Part shown: positions 13,965-25,276 of the stretch, in pieces | Position numbering within the stretch: the first letter of the stretch is position 1 | Layout of the letters: every line of letters starts with the position of its first letter | NCBI GenBank assembly: GCA_963920665.1 | Contig: OY987269.1 | Coordinates: 6,202,501-6,266,500 of the forward strand | Length of the DNA stretch: 64,000 nucleotides | Source: Straminergon stramineum | Taxonomy: Eukaryota > Streptophyta > Bryopsida > Hypnales > Calliergonaceae | Direction: 5' to 3' | Notes under the pieces: model-generated | What the model saw: only the letters and a program-made list of their open reading frames with translations | Databases searched by the model: none | What the model was told of the DNA's origin: nothing | Translations under genes and position numbers: made by a program

Positions 13965-14540
13965 TCCAACAAATATCTCAAATAATTCTGGATCAACAAA
14001 CGAGCAGCACTAACTAAGAAGCACCACGACAAGAGGCTCAATAGCCTCTGGTCCTACGATGTCTCCAAAGGTGAGTATCCATTAAATATCCTAAAAGTTG
14101 AAAGGAGAACAAAATAATCTAAGCTTCAAGACTCAGGTTCCAGAGATAAATCTCGAAATCTCTTCTAACAAGGGACCGATAAAAGCAGGACCGCTAATTA
14201 AAGTTAACTAGGTACCCCATTAGCAGGCCCATAATATGCACGGTTTTGAGCTGGCTCTAACGTCACATTGTCCTACATATATCTCAGAAAATTCTGAATC
14301 AACAAATAAGCTATACTAAGTAAGAATCAACAGGACTGGAGGCTCACTCAATAGTCCGTCTCTAGTCTTAATATGTCTACCAAATTGAGGATTCCTCAAG
14401 AATATCCTAAAAGTTGAAAAGCCTCTACGCCTGCTGCATATTTGCGTCTACCAAGGAGATCAGTATCCCGAAAGAATATCCTAAAAGTAAGTTGAATGAA
14501 GAGCACAATTAAACGACCTAAGCATCTTCAAGACTCCTCC
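13965..14540 (-). repeat. Tandem units at the 3' end of the methylesterase gene, unit includes the stop-codon region
   Basis: Two long units start near 13968 and 14271 (spacing about 300) and a truncated third starts near 14450. Shared blocks include ATATCTCA, AATTCTGRATCAACAAA, AATATCCTAAAAGTTGAA and CTTCAAGACTC. The last block is the sequence that encodes the end and stop of the methylesterase at 14528-14540, so the 3' end of the coding exon has been copied outward at least once (near 14130). Confidence 0.6.
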
Positions 14541-17500
14541 ACAATGCTGACAAACCTCAAGACCTCTTCTATGAAAGGCCCAACATGCGATTTCAAGGAG
14601 CCCCAGCCCTGGTGCCACAACGCGAAGTCCTCATGCGCCATCTCATCATGCATCGCCACCCTGGTCTCACACCCCAGAGTCTGTAGCATGGCGTTGAAGG
14701 CAACGCTGGACGTCGGCGGCACAGTAATGTCACGGATGCTGGCGATCAACAAACAGCGAGGAACCAAGTCCAGCCCTTTGAAACTCAGAACTGTGGAAAT
14801 GGAAGAGTCAGCCTCACGGTCAGTCTCATCGTCCGTTTTGCCGTCCGTTTTGCCGTCTGTGTGTAGAAACTTGACTCCTTTTTGGAGAAGCAGAGACTCG
14901 AACAGCAGCGATGGCGACATGGCGTCAAACTGGGGCTCCCATCCGTTGGCTGGCCTCATGCAGGAGATCGCTCCTATCCCTCGGCCGACCTCGTACTTGA
15001 AGTGCTCGCCAATGTTGTAGACTCCAGCCAGGCCCAGGAAACCGCGAGGGATGCGCACGTCCAGGTGTGGCGAGGATTCAGGGTTTAGGGTCTTCTCTAT
15101 TCGCCGGCTTGCTCGTTCCCACAACACCATTGCACATAGATGAGCCCCTGCAAGTGCCACTCCACCAGAATCAATCAGGATACAGTAAACCACAATGCCA
15201 CTCAATCAGAATACCAGACTCCGAGTATTCACGTTGCACGTAAATGAACCACTGAAATCATGGTTGAAAACCACAATGCCACCCTATCAGAAAACCAGAC
15301 TCTGTGTATTCATGTTGCACGTAAATGAGCCCCTGAAATGGTTGGAAAAAACACAAAGCCAACCTATCAGAAAACAATACTGTGTGCATCCACATTGCAC
15401 ATACAAGAGCCTCTAAAATGGTTGGAAAACATTGCCACCCTATTAGAAGAAACAGATTGTTTGCATTCACGTTGCACGTAAATGAGCCCCTGAAATCGTT
15501 GGAGAACATAGTGCAACCCAATCAGAAAATCAGACTGTGCATATTCACATTGTACGTAAATGAGTCCTTGAAATGGTTGGAAAGAAACAGTGCCACCCTA
15601 TCAGAAAACCAGACTCTGCATTCACGTTGCACATAAATGAGCCCCTGCAATGGTTGGAAAACTCACTGCCACTCAATCAGAAATTCACATTGTGCGCATG
15701 ATGGGTCTTTTTGTAATTCCAAGTGGTTGCTTCCGTATCTACGGACCTTGAAATGAATCATTTAGGGAGAATAACGGGAGATAATAGATATCGTAATAGA
15801 TAGAAATGCTGTCCTACATTTTCAATAATGGTTTGGAATTTACTGTAATCAACTATTCGCAGCCGTTTCTCCTTTCCTTTGGAGGTTACTATAATCAACT
15901 GTTGGAGAAGGCAGTCGAGGGTGTCATGATGTTTCATTATCTGATAATGGAGAATGGAGAATGGTATGAAAAAAACTTAGCCTCTTTTTACCCGATGATA
16001 TCCAGTGACACAAATAAAAGAAGCCAAAAGTGGAACAAATTTCATACCATCATTCTCACACAATGAAGCCAATATAGCAGTGACACACCCTAATATCCAT
16101 ACCGTATTATGGGTTTACGGTTTACCAGAATTTTTTCTCCAGATCCAAACGTGGAGAGCAAGCAGTAATATTGGATGGAAGGTGATTAAATGGATGAAAA
16201 TGCTAACTGGATTAAAATATGGTCAACATGAAACTGGCTTTTTCTTCCAATGCAGAAATTTTTAGCAACTTTGGAGAACATTGTAACCAAAATAGCAAAG
16301 ATATTTCAAGTCCTGGGGCTTACCTGATGAATGACCCATTAGAAACACCCTGTTGGGATCGCCACCATATTGGGCAATATTGTCCATCGTCCATGTCAAT
16401 GATTCTGACACCTCACCCACTTGTTCAATGGCAAGTGCCTGCATTGTTTCACAGGCAAATCAGCTCAGAAACATTTACCACTATACAACGCAGATGGAGT
16501 GCAGGATTGGTGGCATAAGAATTAAATCTTAGACATAAAACCTCTCGTCCAAATTAGATCAAGAACGTCAAATCTTGGAGTTCTTAAAACTCCTTGACAG
16601 CAAGACCACAAAGAAAGACGAGGTATTGATGACCTTTTCCAACTCCAGTGTGCCATCTGGTGACGAAAGTGACATGAGGGGTTATGCAGATCCATGTGGG
16701 GATGAAAGTGACAAAGAGGATTACACAGATAGAAGCACCAATTCAAAAGGAAAATTAAATCAACTTTTGTAAAAATTCTTTGATCTGATAGCACTATGAC
16801 TATAAGTCTGGGTCTTTGAATGGTACTGACTAGTTGCATTGGGTATAATGAACACGAGCCTTAGGTATATTGGATTATTAAGTAAGATGAAACCCGGGTT
16901 TGATGTTCTCTATCAATGTTATAAATAATGAAGCAGGATTTGTTCTTTGTAACGGATGTCAAAATGACATTTGCAAAAAAATCTATTAAGAAGAAGAACG
17001 CAAATACAACATTAGGGGCTACGGCTGGAGTACAAAGCTCAATATAAAAGACTACTCTCTTAAAGCATAAACAAAGGTCAAATTAAAAATTAAAAAGAAT
17101 TAAAAAGCGCTTGTACGTCCTACCAAATGCTAGAGAGTACAAGTGACTAACCTCAGGGAATAAAGTATACTGAACAAGCACGGCAATGACTCCCTCCTCG
17201 GCAAGAAAAGTGCCTAGAGGGGAGAACTGCCATTTATCTCCAGATGCCCACACACCTCCGTGCACAAAAATCAAAACCGGCTTGAGCTCTTCTCCTTTCA
17301 ATTTCGGCTTGCAGGGCACGTAAACGTCCAACCTATTCATGACACAACCGCAAAAATCAGCCTCCTGAAGTCTTCACCAAAACGCTCATTTCCAACAGCA
17401 AGGCTTAATTACACTGAAAATCGTAAGACCTAAAACAACCATGGAACTTATGAAGACGCACGAAAGTCAACATACAACAATCGTAACAATACCAAGCACT

Positions 17501-19417
17501 TAGAATGATCCCAATGTGAACTAATATAAACGTCAATGCTCAAGTTCACTACACTGAGACTTTCAAATGGCCAAGAAAGGGCTACGGGTAACGCTAGTTC
17601 ACGTTCACCATTCCAAGCAATACAAAAAGATAATCTTCATTTGTACTGTTAATACGAAGGAAGAAAATTTTCACTAAAGGATAAAGACACGAAAGAAAAG
17701 GGCTAGATAGCTCAACACATGATTATTATGCCTTCGCCACTCATCACTCCTCAAACTGCCTTCATCAAGCTCAACATGAAATTCACCAGAAACACAATCC
17801 ATTACCATATGAATGAAGCGCTTAAAATCCCACGAGACGTAACCCAAAGGTGCATCAATAGAGGTGGACAAAATGACCTTCACCAGAACGAGACAGTTCA
17901 AGGAACCTGGTTTATGCTTTCTTCACCCTTTCTTTACCTCGGTTGTGTATCTACTGTACAGTTTTCTTCAGATTTGCAGTTGAAAAGAATTGATAATGGT
18001 GTACTCTTGCGTGGACAGTGCACATGATAAACTGAAAGATAAGGAAATTCTAGTGACGAGCCTGAAGCCGAAGCTGCATATTGCTAGTGTAGAAAGAAAA
18101 CGAGTACTCATCGCTCAGACAGGCCAAACTCCTGAAGGATTTCCAAGTCGACTTTCATGAACAGTCACAAAAGATTGAGGTTCTATCAACCCATCCTCAC
18201 CTTCAGAAATTTTTTTGACCATCCGGTTCCATTCCGCAGGGTCATAGCGTACGTTACGCGCTACCATAACTACAAATTCTTGCAACTTTAAATTATTTCC
18301 AGATTATCTACCGTCACAGTGCCAATTCAGCTACAAGAAAAGGAACCCCACTAAAACACTATCACCAAAGCAGTCCAAATTCACCATTAGTACAAAAATC
18401 TCCACTACAGCATCCTCAATTTGCAAAGATATTCCAAGCTGAACATCAAATCCAGCGCATCCAGAGAACAGAAAACAATACTAGCGGTACTCACAGGTTC
18501 CGCTCCACAGGGCCATAGCGTACATTACGCGCCACTACAACTATAATTCTTGCAGCTACAAATTATCTCCCGATTATCTACGATGACATTGCCAATCCAG
18601 CAACAAGAAAAGAAACCCAGCAAAAACACTATCACCAAAGCATTCTAAATGCCCCACAGCATTAAATTCTCCACTCCATCATCCTCAATTCGCAAAAAAA
18701 TTGCAATCCCAATGATCGCCTCCTAGCCAGAGAATCAAGTTCAGCACTTCAAGAGAAACAGAAAAGCAATACCAGCAACACTCACAGGTTCCGTTCCGCA
18801 GAGCCAAAGCGCACATTCTTCGCCACCACCACATTCTCATTCCCATTCCTATAGCCATATCCATTCCCGTTGCCCTTGCCCTTGCGAGCCGTCTTCTCCT
18901 CCGTGAGCGTCTCTTCCCAAGGCTTCAACGTCGCATGCAACCACTTCGCATACACGCCATACCTCACCAACGTCACGTTCCCCCACACGGTTTTCACAAT
19001 GATCCCCAACAAAGAGAAAAAAATCACGGCTCGCTGCATGGGCGCCACTCCTTGTGCTGTCCGCGCCTCCCGCACAGCGCCTTTCACGGCCTCCCCGACA
19101 ATCCCTGCCACCGCCATACCTGCTCGTCGATGATCAACCAATCTCGAATCTCTCTTGGAATCACGCAGCTGAATGTTTTGAACCCCACTGTTACGACTTC
19201 CAATGTGATGACTCCAAACGTTTACGCTCCCAATGCCGTGAGTACGAATGTTGTGAATACAAATGTTGGGTCTCCCAATGATATGAATCCCGATGTTGTG
19301 ACTCTTCCTGTTGTGGTTTCCAATGATGTGAGTTAGAGAAATGGAGCATCGCGTGGTCATGGGTTGCAGTTGTTGCTGTTGGTGGTGGCTTGAGAATTGG
19401 GGTTGCAAGTGGGCCAT
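14528..19417 (-). CDS. Isoprenylcysteine alpha-carbonyl methylesterase-like (ICME family) hydrolase
   Basis: Alpha/beta hydrolase likely to remove the methyl ester from C-terminal isoprenylcysteine of prenylated proteins in ER/Golgi membranes; in Arabidopsis ICME modulates ABA responses. Four exons on the minus strand: 19417-18786, 17332-17152, 16438-16324, 15147-14528, with phases 2, 0, 1, giving 515 residues. Exon 1 encodes a His/Asn/Ile-rich N-terminus and a hydrophobic segment (AVIFFSLLGIIVKTVW). The oxyanion motif HGGVW is near residue 236. The nucleophile elbow GHSSG is split by intron 3 (Ser308). Asp449 (RDITVPP) and His481 (AHEDF) complete the triad. Exon 4 contains a short TDGKTDGKTDDETD repeat not expected in the family. 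Introns 1 and 3 are filled with tandem copies of the adjoining splice sites, and intron 1 hosts a CFAP57 exon copy. The ATG at 19417 is the first in frame; a start at the Met of MAVAGIV (about residue 100) would omit the pentapeptide repeat. ICME is the best family match, and a related carboxylesterase is possible. Confidence 0.8.
14828..14870 (-). repeat. In-frame 12-bp microrepeat in methylesterase exon 4
   Basis: The + strand shows repeated CCGTCCGTTTTG-like words that encode TDGK-TDGK-TDDE on the minus strand, a polar insertion between the hydrolase core blocks. It keeps the reading frame. Confidence 0.6.
15138..15700 (-). repeat. Seven tandem copies of the intron 3/exon 4 acceptor of the methylesterase
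   Basis: Units of about 75-80 bp follow one another into intron 3. Copies of the block TGAGCCCCTG lie at about 15141 (the real splice site), 15245, 15326, 15407, 15483, 15561 and 15638. Read on the minus strand, nearly every unit keeps CAG followed by GGGCTCATTTACGTGCAA, a near copy of the true acceptor and first exon bases (GGGCTCATCTATGTGCAA). If spliced, most extra copies would reach an in-frame TGA within a few codons. Confidence 0.75.
17909..18210 (+). pseudogene. Decayed duplicate of CFAP57 exon 16 with flanking intron, inside methylesterase intron 1
   Basis: The segment matches 11622-11965 block by block: the upstream intron (CCCTTTCTT, TTTTCTTCAGATTTGCA), the exon body (GACGAGCCTGAAG, GAAGCTGCAT, CTCCTGAAGGATTT, CGACTTTCATGAA) and the downstream intron (GATCCTCACCTTCAG-like). 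Introns on both sides are included, so this is DNA-level duplication and not a retrocopy. Small indels and substitutions break the frame. It lies on the same strand as the parent gene, ~6 kb away, and directly next to the ICME donor array. Confidence 0.8.
18225..18830 (-). repeat. Triplicated exon 1 end/splice donor of the methylesterase
   Basis: Three units begin with GGTTCCRYTCCRCAG-like sequence at 18225, 18496 and 18787 (spacings 271 and 291). The last is the functional exon 1 end. On the minus strand the exon-side block is conserved as protein: VVAKNVRFGSAERN (true exon), VVARNVRYGPVERN (middle copy, followed by GTGAGT) and a decayed third. The intronic parts share AACACTATCACCAAAGCA and ATCCTCAATT blocks. 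Confidence 0.75.
19172..19336 (-). repeat. 15-bp minisatellite encoding a pentapeptide repeat in the methylesterase N-terminus
   Basis: Eleven consecutive 15-bp units with no indel, diverged in sequence. On the coding (minus) strand they give pentapeptides of the type x-x-H-N-I (KSHNI, GIHII, GRPNI, CIHNI, RTHGI and so on). The + strand is also open and reads as an N-V-V-x-P type repeat, but the methylesterase strand is favoured because the same frame runs into the hydrolase. Confidence 0.7.
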
Positions 19418-19680
19418 GCCTTGATGGCCACCGCAGTTCTGGCACTGTCAGGTGTGGCTCTCTATTTCTCTATTTCTCTATTTCTGTAACATACTTCTCT
19501 CTTTCAGGAAGTCTTTGTCTGGCAACAATCTCTGTCTGGCAGTTGCAGTCTGTGGCGGAAGCCAATTGCGCATTGGCGATGGCGGGGATTTGCAAGCGGC
19601 GCTGCAATTTGCGCGATTGTTTTTCACCTGTGCGAGACGCAAAAGTCTACGACAATGAATGGCAGGCGTGAGAATAATCC

Positions 19681-19906
19681 TTAGATGACGGGCTGGTGAC
19701 CGTGGAAATCATCCCTTTTGGTACTGTGTGACATCATCTACTTTTTAAGGAAAAAAAAGTACTCATTGGAGTTCAAACTACTAAGCAAGATCTCTCCTTT
19801 TTGCACAAAATTTCAATAATGAACAATTGCACTTCTGTCCCTAGTACATAGGAAGATTCTTTGTCATCCATCGGACACAAACCGTCCGTGTGTCAATGTT
19901 TAAGGA
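19681..19906 (+). mobile_element. Short MITE-like element, family E copy 1
   Basis: About 226 bp, homologous along its length to 28141-28336 and, in reverse orientation, to 43752-43973. Shared landmarks are GGTGACCGTGGAAATC, GTGACATCATC, ATCTCYCCTTT and AATTGCA. The right side ends at TTAA (19907-19910); the left end is decayed. No coding capacity. Confidence 0.65.
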
Positions 19907-19978
19907 TTAAGCAATTCAGCATATGGTAGGTCCTATTATGAAATTTACTCATTTTTAGTTGAATCCAATCATTTTTAA

Positions 19979-20924
19979 CCCCTAAAGGTATTTGACTATG
20001 TTTTCACCAAAAACGCTCAAAAACTGTCATCTCTAGTACAAGTACCAAATTTTAGAAAAAAATACATTTTGGGACACATGTAACCATAGGATCTTGTAGT
20101 ACACTAGTTTGGGAAGATGCGGAAAAAATTTCAGAAATTTCCACCATTTGGATTGCAAGATATTAGCATTTGAGGTGACGAAAAGCCATTTTTTGGCCCT
20201 GCGAAAATCTGGGCAACTGCACTGCACAAGGTCAAATCATTCTGAAAAAATGTCCAAAATGGTTGTAATTCTTTGGATTCATGCTCCAAGTCATGTTAGA
20301 TACATTCTTGAAAAATTTTAGATCATTTGGAATTGTACAACATATAGGAAAAAAATAGTAAGTTGAAAGAAGTAGAGAATGATTCAAAATACTAAATTGT
20401 TAATCATTTATTTATGGAATTGAAAAATGCTAATTTCAATGGTGAAATTGTTGTAATAAACAATCTAGACCTCAACTTTTTATTTTTTTCCAAAAATATT
20501 AAAAATTGAGTTAAATAAAGGTCTTCAAAGTTTGTTTTAGAGTAGGGATTCCATTACTACCCACAAACTACCTACAACTAAAACTCTTCATAACTTTCAT
20601 CTCATAAATAAAAATGGAATGATTCAAAGTATTCCATGTATATATAAATCAGGAAAATAAATTTCAAATTTTTATTTTTAAAAAAAGTGATTTTTAAAGA
20701 AGTTTTTTTTGCTGCCCGGTTGCCCACTGAGCAATGAAAACAACATATCATACAATAATTTTTTAACAATGTATTCAAAAGTTATGAAAATTTTTGGGTC
20801 TTAAAGCTACTCCTCGGGCACATGTTGTGTGAAAATTTCAAAGAAAAAAAATAAAAATTCCATTCGTAGTGAGTTGCCCGAAATCACTATGTTGCCAAAA
20901 AAACACTGTTTGGTCCTTTAGGGG
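19979..20924 (+). mobile_element. MITE-like element, family A copy 1, in a TTAA target
   Basis: 946 bp bounded by TTAA on both sides (19975-19978 and 20925-20928), starting CCCCTAAAGG and ending CCTTTAGGGG. It is near-identical in inverted orientation to 49944-50888 and more distantly related to 38039-38877 and 52826-53930. No long ORF is present, so it is non-autonomous. Ends plus TTAA target resemble piggyBac-type elements; that class is inferred. Confidence 0.75.
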
Positions 20925-20980
20925 TTAAGTTGGCAATTTTGAGCCAAAATCTTCCCCCAATTCTGCTTTAGCTTCCTAAA

Positions 20981-21548
20981 CCCCTAAAGGACCAAATGTT
21001 TGTTCAATGTATGCAAAAAATCTCAGATAGGTTCCTACAAAGTCATTTTTGGTCGGATGTTCATGAAATTTGGACAAAATATGTAACTATGTACCCTCTT
21101 CTTGAAAATCTAATTTTTTTTCCAGTTAGGTGCCCAAATCAAAAGTTATGATGCCCTAAACTTTACAGGCAGCTCAGGCAGCATGTGCAAAACTCTTCCT
21201 ATGATTATGAAATTTGGTGGGTGTGTAGCTTAAATGATACAAGATGCAAATGTCAAAAAATAACCATGTTTAGTGTAAAATCTCATTCTAGAAGGATTTA
21301 AAGTTTGCAAGCCTTGTTGGGTAAGGTTGGAAAAAAACTTTTTCACCTAACTTCAAACATTATAATCTTTCAATACATGCGGTCAAAGTTTCTAAATTTT
21401 TTCCCACATGTTCCCAAAGAAGTCTAGTACAAATTTGTATTGTTGAATTTTGAAAAAAAAAACTATTTTTTTCATTTTTTCCTTGTTGCCCTAAAAAGTG
21501 GCAATTTTTGACATTTTCTATCCAAAATGTGGCTCGGTCCTTTAGGGG
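20981..21548 (+). mobile_element. MITE-like element, family C copy 1
   Basis: 568 bp starting CCCCTAAAGGACC and ending GGTCCTTTAGGGG, with TTAA on the right (21549-21552) and TAAA on the left. The terminal inverted repeat is about 13 bp. The interior is homologous to 26377-26960 in the opposite orientation. It begins about 50 bases after family A copy 1 ends. No coding capacity. Confidence 0.7.
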
Positions 21549-21552
21549 TTAA

Positions 21553-23846
21553 CACTCGAGCAATAATGTTTGGAGTCATTGCATAATCAAATAACTCTTC
21601 CAAAATAACCTTTGTGGTTACCATTCAACATTCATGTTTATGGTTAACCCATTAGCGTCACAAAGAGAACAATATAAGTGAGGAGCTTTTTTTTTGCATC
21701 TAAAAACTATAAAATAATTTGAAAACTACTTAGTTATTGATGTTTTCATGGTTGAGATTTAAAGTCAACTTACTAATGAGTTCAAATCAGCAATTTATTA
21801 GAGAATCCACCATGCGGATTTTGAGATTATAATACTTGATGAACATGCATGGCATTCTACAAATCCTATTTTCTCAACGTCCAAAAAATGTCCGCTCTGA
21901 TGCACAAGGGGTAAATAGCAAATGTTTATGGTTTTGGCTCCCAAAGTCATTCTTATTTAATAACATCACTCATAGCTATTTAATAGTGATATTGGTGAAT
22001 GTTATTGCTCCCAACTTAATACTAGAGTAATAACTTTATTTGGCTCCCTTAAAAACTAGAATCAAGAAGGTTAAAAAATAGATGAAAAGGCAAATAACTC
22101 TTCAAAAAACAAATAGTCACTAATGTTTGGATGATTATACATGATTCTGTCCATTTTTTTATGTCCCTGCATTCCAAAGAATGTGTTGCTAGCTACTAAC
22201 ATACAGACACAAAAAAGACTAGTTGGATCTTGTTGAGAATCAGAAGAATATTCTAGATTTCTTTTTTACACATTCATTGGGCACTAGATGAATAAACTAT
22301 AAATTTTCAAAGTACTAAAAATAGGTGTTTTAAGATCAACCCTAGACTTTCATGAATAAGAGTACATCTTAGGTAAGAATTTGTAGATGTCATTTTTTTA
22401 AAGGTTTTAGAATTAGATGTAAGTACCCTAGACTCAGTAGTCAATAGTGGTAAATGATATTGTTTTGTAGGTGGAATCAAATGAAAGGTGGTGAATTGGA
22501 TGAAATATGATCCAAAATGGATGAAGATTTTAGATATAACCAAACTAGATTTTAGAGTCCAAATTTGGTACTACTAAACATTTTGCCATTGCATGATTTA
22601 TCACCAACTTATAAAAGGATAATTGCCAACTAGATCCAAAAAATTAGAACAATTTGATAATAATATTCATATCTAAATGCTTATTCTCACAACTTTTGTT
22701 AGAATCACCTTGATTTGTTTCTACTCCAAGTAATCAAAACCACCTCTAAAACACATTTAATTGACCAAATCAATGTACAAAATACACCTAACTCAAATAT
22801 AATTCAATTCCCATCTACAAATGTCGATACTTAGATGGTTTGTTGGATTGTACTTGTATTCAACAAAATGGATGAAAATCTTATAAAATAGTGTTATTCT
22901 TCAAAATTCTTGGTTATAACAAACTCTTTCTAAACAAGCTTGAAGGATAAGTTTAGGTGGACACTTACACCCATACTCATGATGGAATCTTTTCTAACAA
23001 TTTGATTAAAATCTTTTATTGATTTATTAACTATTTATAGGATACATGTAATTACTACATGCAATTGAGTCCCTCAAATTTGAAGCTTGAATGAAAGTGT
23101 CTTTTGAATTACAAATGTAAGGTAGTTCAAAATGCCCTTTCTTGTTGTTGGTGTCCTTTGCCATCTACATTTTTGGCCTTGAATGACCATCAATAGTCAC
23201 CAAAAATCACAAGTTTTCAAAACCAACTACATCTTTGAAACAACCAATGGGGAATGAAGCATTTGGTGCTTCAAAGGGGAATGGTTAAGGAGAATTTTAG
23301 ATGGGCTAATGTAGGTGACCTACACTTCAACTTAAAAAAATTTACAAAATATTATCACAGTGTCAAAAATTTACAAACCACTTGCATTGGATTTCTTTTG
23401 ATGTCTCTAGTAACCTAATAATAAATAAATAAATTTGACCATAGTAGATTGTAGGGCCCCCCAAAGTAGCTTTTGGAATGCTTGTCTATTGAAGCAAGTA
23501 TGTGGAATGCTCAAATGCCAAACCTTTATCGAAACAAGTGAATTGAGATTTTATTTAGAGAGCTACTATCTTTGTGTTCACTTATCTTGTTGCTCAAGTT
23601 TTTCTTGAATCTTTTTTTCATCAAAATGCAATACCATTTTTTTGAGGGAAGAATTATTAGACAATAAATCCCTACTTCTCATAAGATGAAATCACTTCAT
23701 TGCTACTAAATTTCACAATGGTATCACTTGTTTTGAATGAGTGTGCATCCTTCAAGATGTACACATAAAATTTCATACATCCTTTGGATGATTCATCAAC
23801 ACCCACAAATGAAGACAATTGAAGTAAAGATCTCTTTTTGCCTATA
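21553..23846. other. AT-rich intergenic DNA with dispersed repeats
   Basis: No gene recognised; the short ORFs have no visible motif. The block 22220-22400 is a copy of dispersed repeat R2. 22400-22600 shares patches with 27400-27560 (GATATTGTTTTGT and neighbours). Confidence 0.5.
22220..22400 (+). repeat. Dispersed repeat R2, copy 1
   Basis: Shares ordered blocks with 42705-42890 and 61190-61385: TCTTGTTG/GTAGTCAAA, CACTAGATGAATAAACTAT, TTTTCAAAGT, AATAGGTGTTT and CTTAGGTAAGAATTTGTAG. No termini were defined. Confidence 0.55.
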
Positions 23847-24380
23847 AGGTGGGCACCCCAAAATGTGCCACTAACCCAGAACCAATATCATTGTTCTATG
23901 TACATCTCCCAACTCAACATGTACCTATGTAGAAGAAACAATTTTAGAACCTCTACCAAAAAAAATTGGACCCTTTTTGACTTTTGTATAATTATGGTAT
24001 CCAATTGCCGTGTTCACTAGTGTGTTAGAACCTTCTTTCATTTTCCATCAAAAAAATAGGATAAATGGACCAATCTAATAATTATAGTAATTTGGCACAG
24101 CAGTAAAAAACGGAATTTGGGGGGGGGAGGGGGTGCACACCAACGTTTGGGAAACTTTTTGAGTTTTACCAACTAATTTCCTTCAATTCCCAAATTCGGA
24201 ACCGTTTTTTCAAGTATGGAGTCTAGTTATTTTCACTATTTTTTATTCAAAATAGAAATTTTATAGATTTTTTCACCAGTTTTTGGCCAATGTTTTCAAA
24301 TTGCAACCGGATTTTTTTACAATTCCACCAACTTACCTTGAACTAGTTGCCGTTTTTTCCCCAAACATTGGTGCCCACCT
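23847..24380 (+). mobile_element. Mariner-like MITE with TA target, family G copy 1
   Basis: 534 bp starting AGGTGGGCACCCC and ending GGTGCCCACCT, flanked by TA (23845-23846 and 24381-24382). The TIR is about 11 bp and TA duplication is typical of Tc1/mariner relatives. A run of nine G near 24119 and the internal inverted pair AAAAAACGG/CCGTTTTTT suggest nested ends inside the element. Its left 140 bp is homologous to 43275-43514 (inverted). Confidence 0.65.
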
Positions 24381-24504
24381 TACTGGCCATAATAAATGAC
24401 ATTCCAGATAATTATGGTAAGCTAGGATCAATTGATGCACCCAGGCAACAATGTCAACAACGTTCAATGCACAAGAGAACGACCAGAGACAAGGAGGACG
24501 CTAA

Positions 24505-25276
24505 GGGCCACTTCACACTATGGCACAAGGTTGAGAGTCCGTCAATTTTAGCCAATGAAATTGCAGAAACCCAAGAGTTCGGCCTCTCGAGCCTTCACAC
24601 AAGGAGGCACAATCCAAAGTCCGTCGCCTACTTGTCTGCCTACATGGCGACGGACTCTTGATTAGAGTTTGGGTCTCCACTTTTGGCCGACCCAAACTCT
24701 AATCGAGAGTTCGTCAAGTTTTTTTTAGAATCTGACAAAATCTCAGCCATTAGATTGGACTGTTTTTGTAGAAATAGGCCTTATTTGTTTATTTGTGTCC
24801 CCATTGGGGTTTGAACCCTAGTCTCCACCATTACAATGGGGAGTCTTTGCATTCTATGAACCTACTTCCCTTCAATGTTTAATGCCACCTTTTAATTCCA
24901 TTTATATCCTTCATATTCCTTGTGTAATGATGAGAGCATGTGCTGTAATTATTTTTCAAAGCCATTTTTGACTCCTTTCTCATGTTTTTTAACCTTTTGC
25001 TTGAAAAAATTGTCACACAGGTGACAATTTATTGAAAATTTCAGAAATTGGATGGATTAGAAGTCGAAAAAATGGAATAGGTTTGGACTTTGGGCTTGGA
25101 CTTTGGGCTTGGACATTGGACTTTGGCCTTTGGAGGCTTCAGACTATGGCCGACTGAAGGCTCCAATTCCTGGTTTTTTTGGCCTATTTATTGCTCATTT
25201 CCTTGGACTCTCACCAAAGTTTGGCCACTCAATCCCACGGCCTCTCGACTTGGATGGCCATAGTGTGAAGAGGCCC
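24505..25276 (+). mobile_element. PIF/Harbinger-type MITE with TAA target and internal hairpins
   Basis: 772 bp with terminal inverted repeats GGGCCACTTCACACTATGG / GGGCCTCTTCACACTATGG (18 of 19 identical), flanked by TAA on both sides (24502-24504, 25277-25279). GGGCC termini and a 3-bp TWA target are typical of PIF/Harbinger (Tourist-like) elements. Near the left end are two perfect hairpins: an 11-bp stem (24618-24628 with 24646-24656) and a 16-bp stem (24660-24675 with 24689-24704). Near 25085 a GGACTTTGGGCTT unit repeats. No coding capacity. Confidence 0.75.

Noticed and set aside
15195..15636. Overlapping ORFs of 73-87 codons on both strands
   Set aside because: They arise because the ~79-bp repeat is open in several frames; the region is an intron.
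18870..19336. Long + strand ORFs opposite methylesterase exon 1
   Set aside because: They overlap a minus-strand exon that joins in phase to a recognisable hydrolase; openness on the + strand follows from the 15-bp repeat and GC-rich codons.
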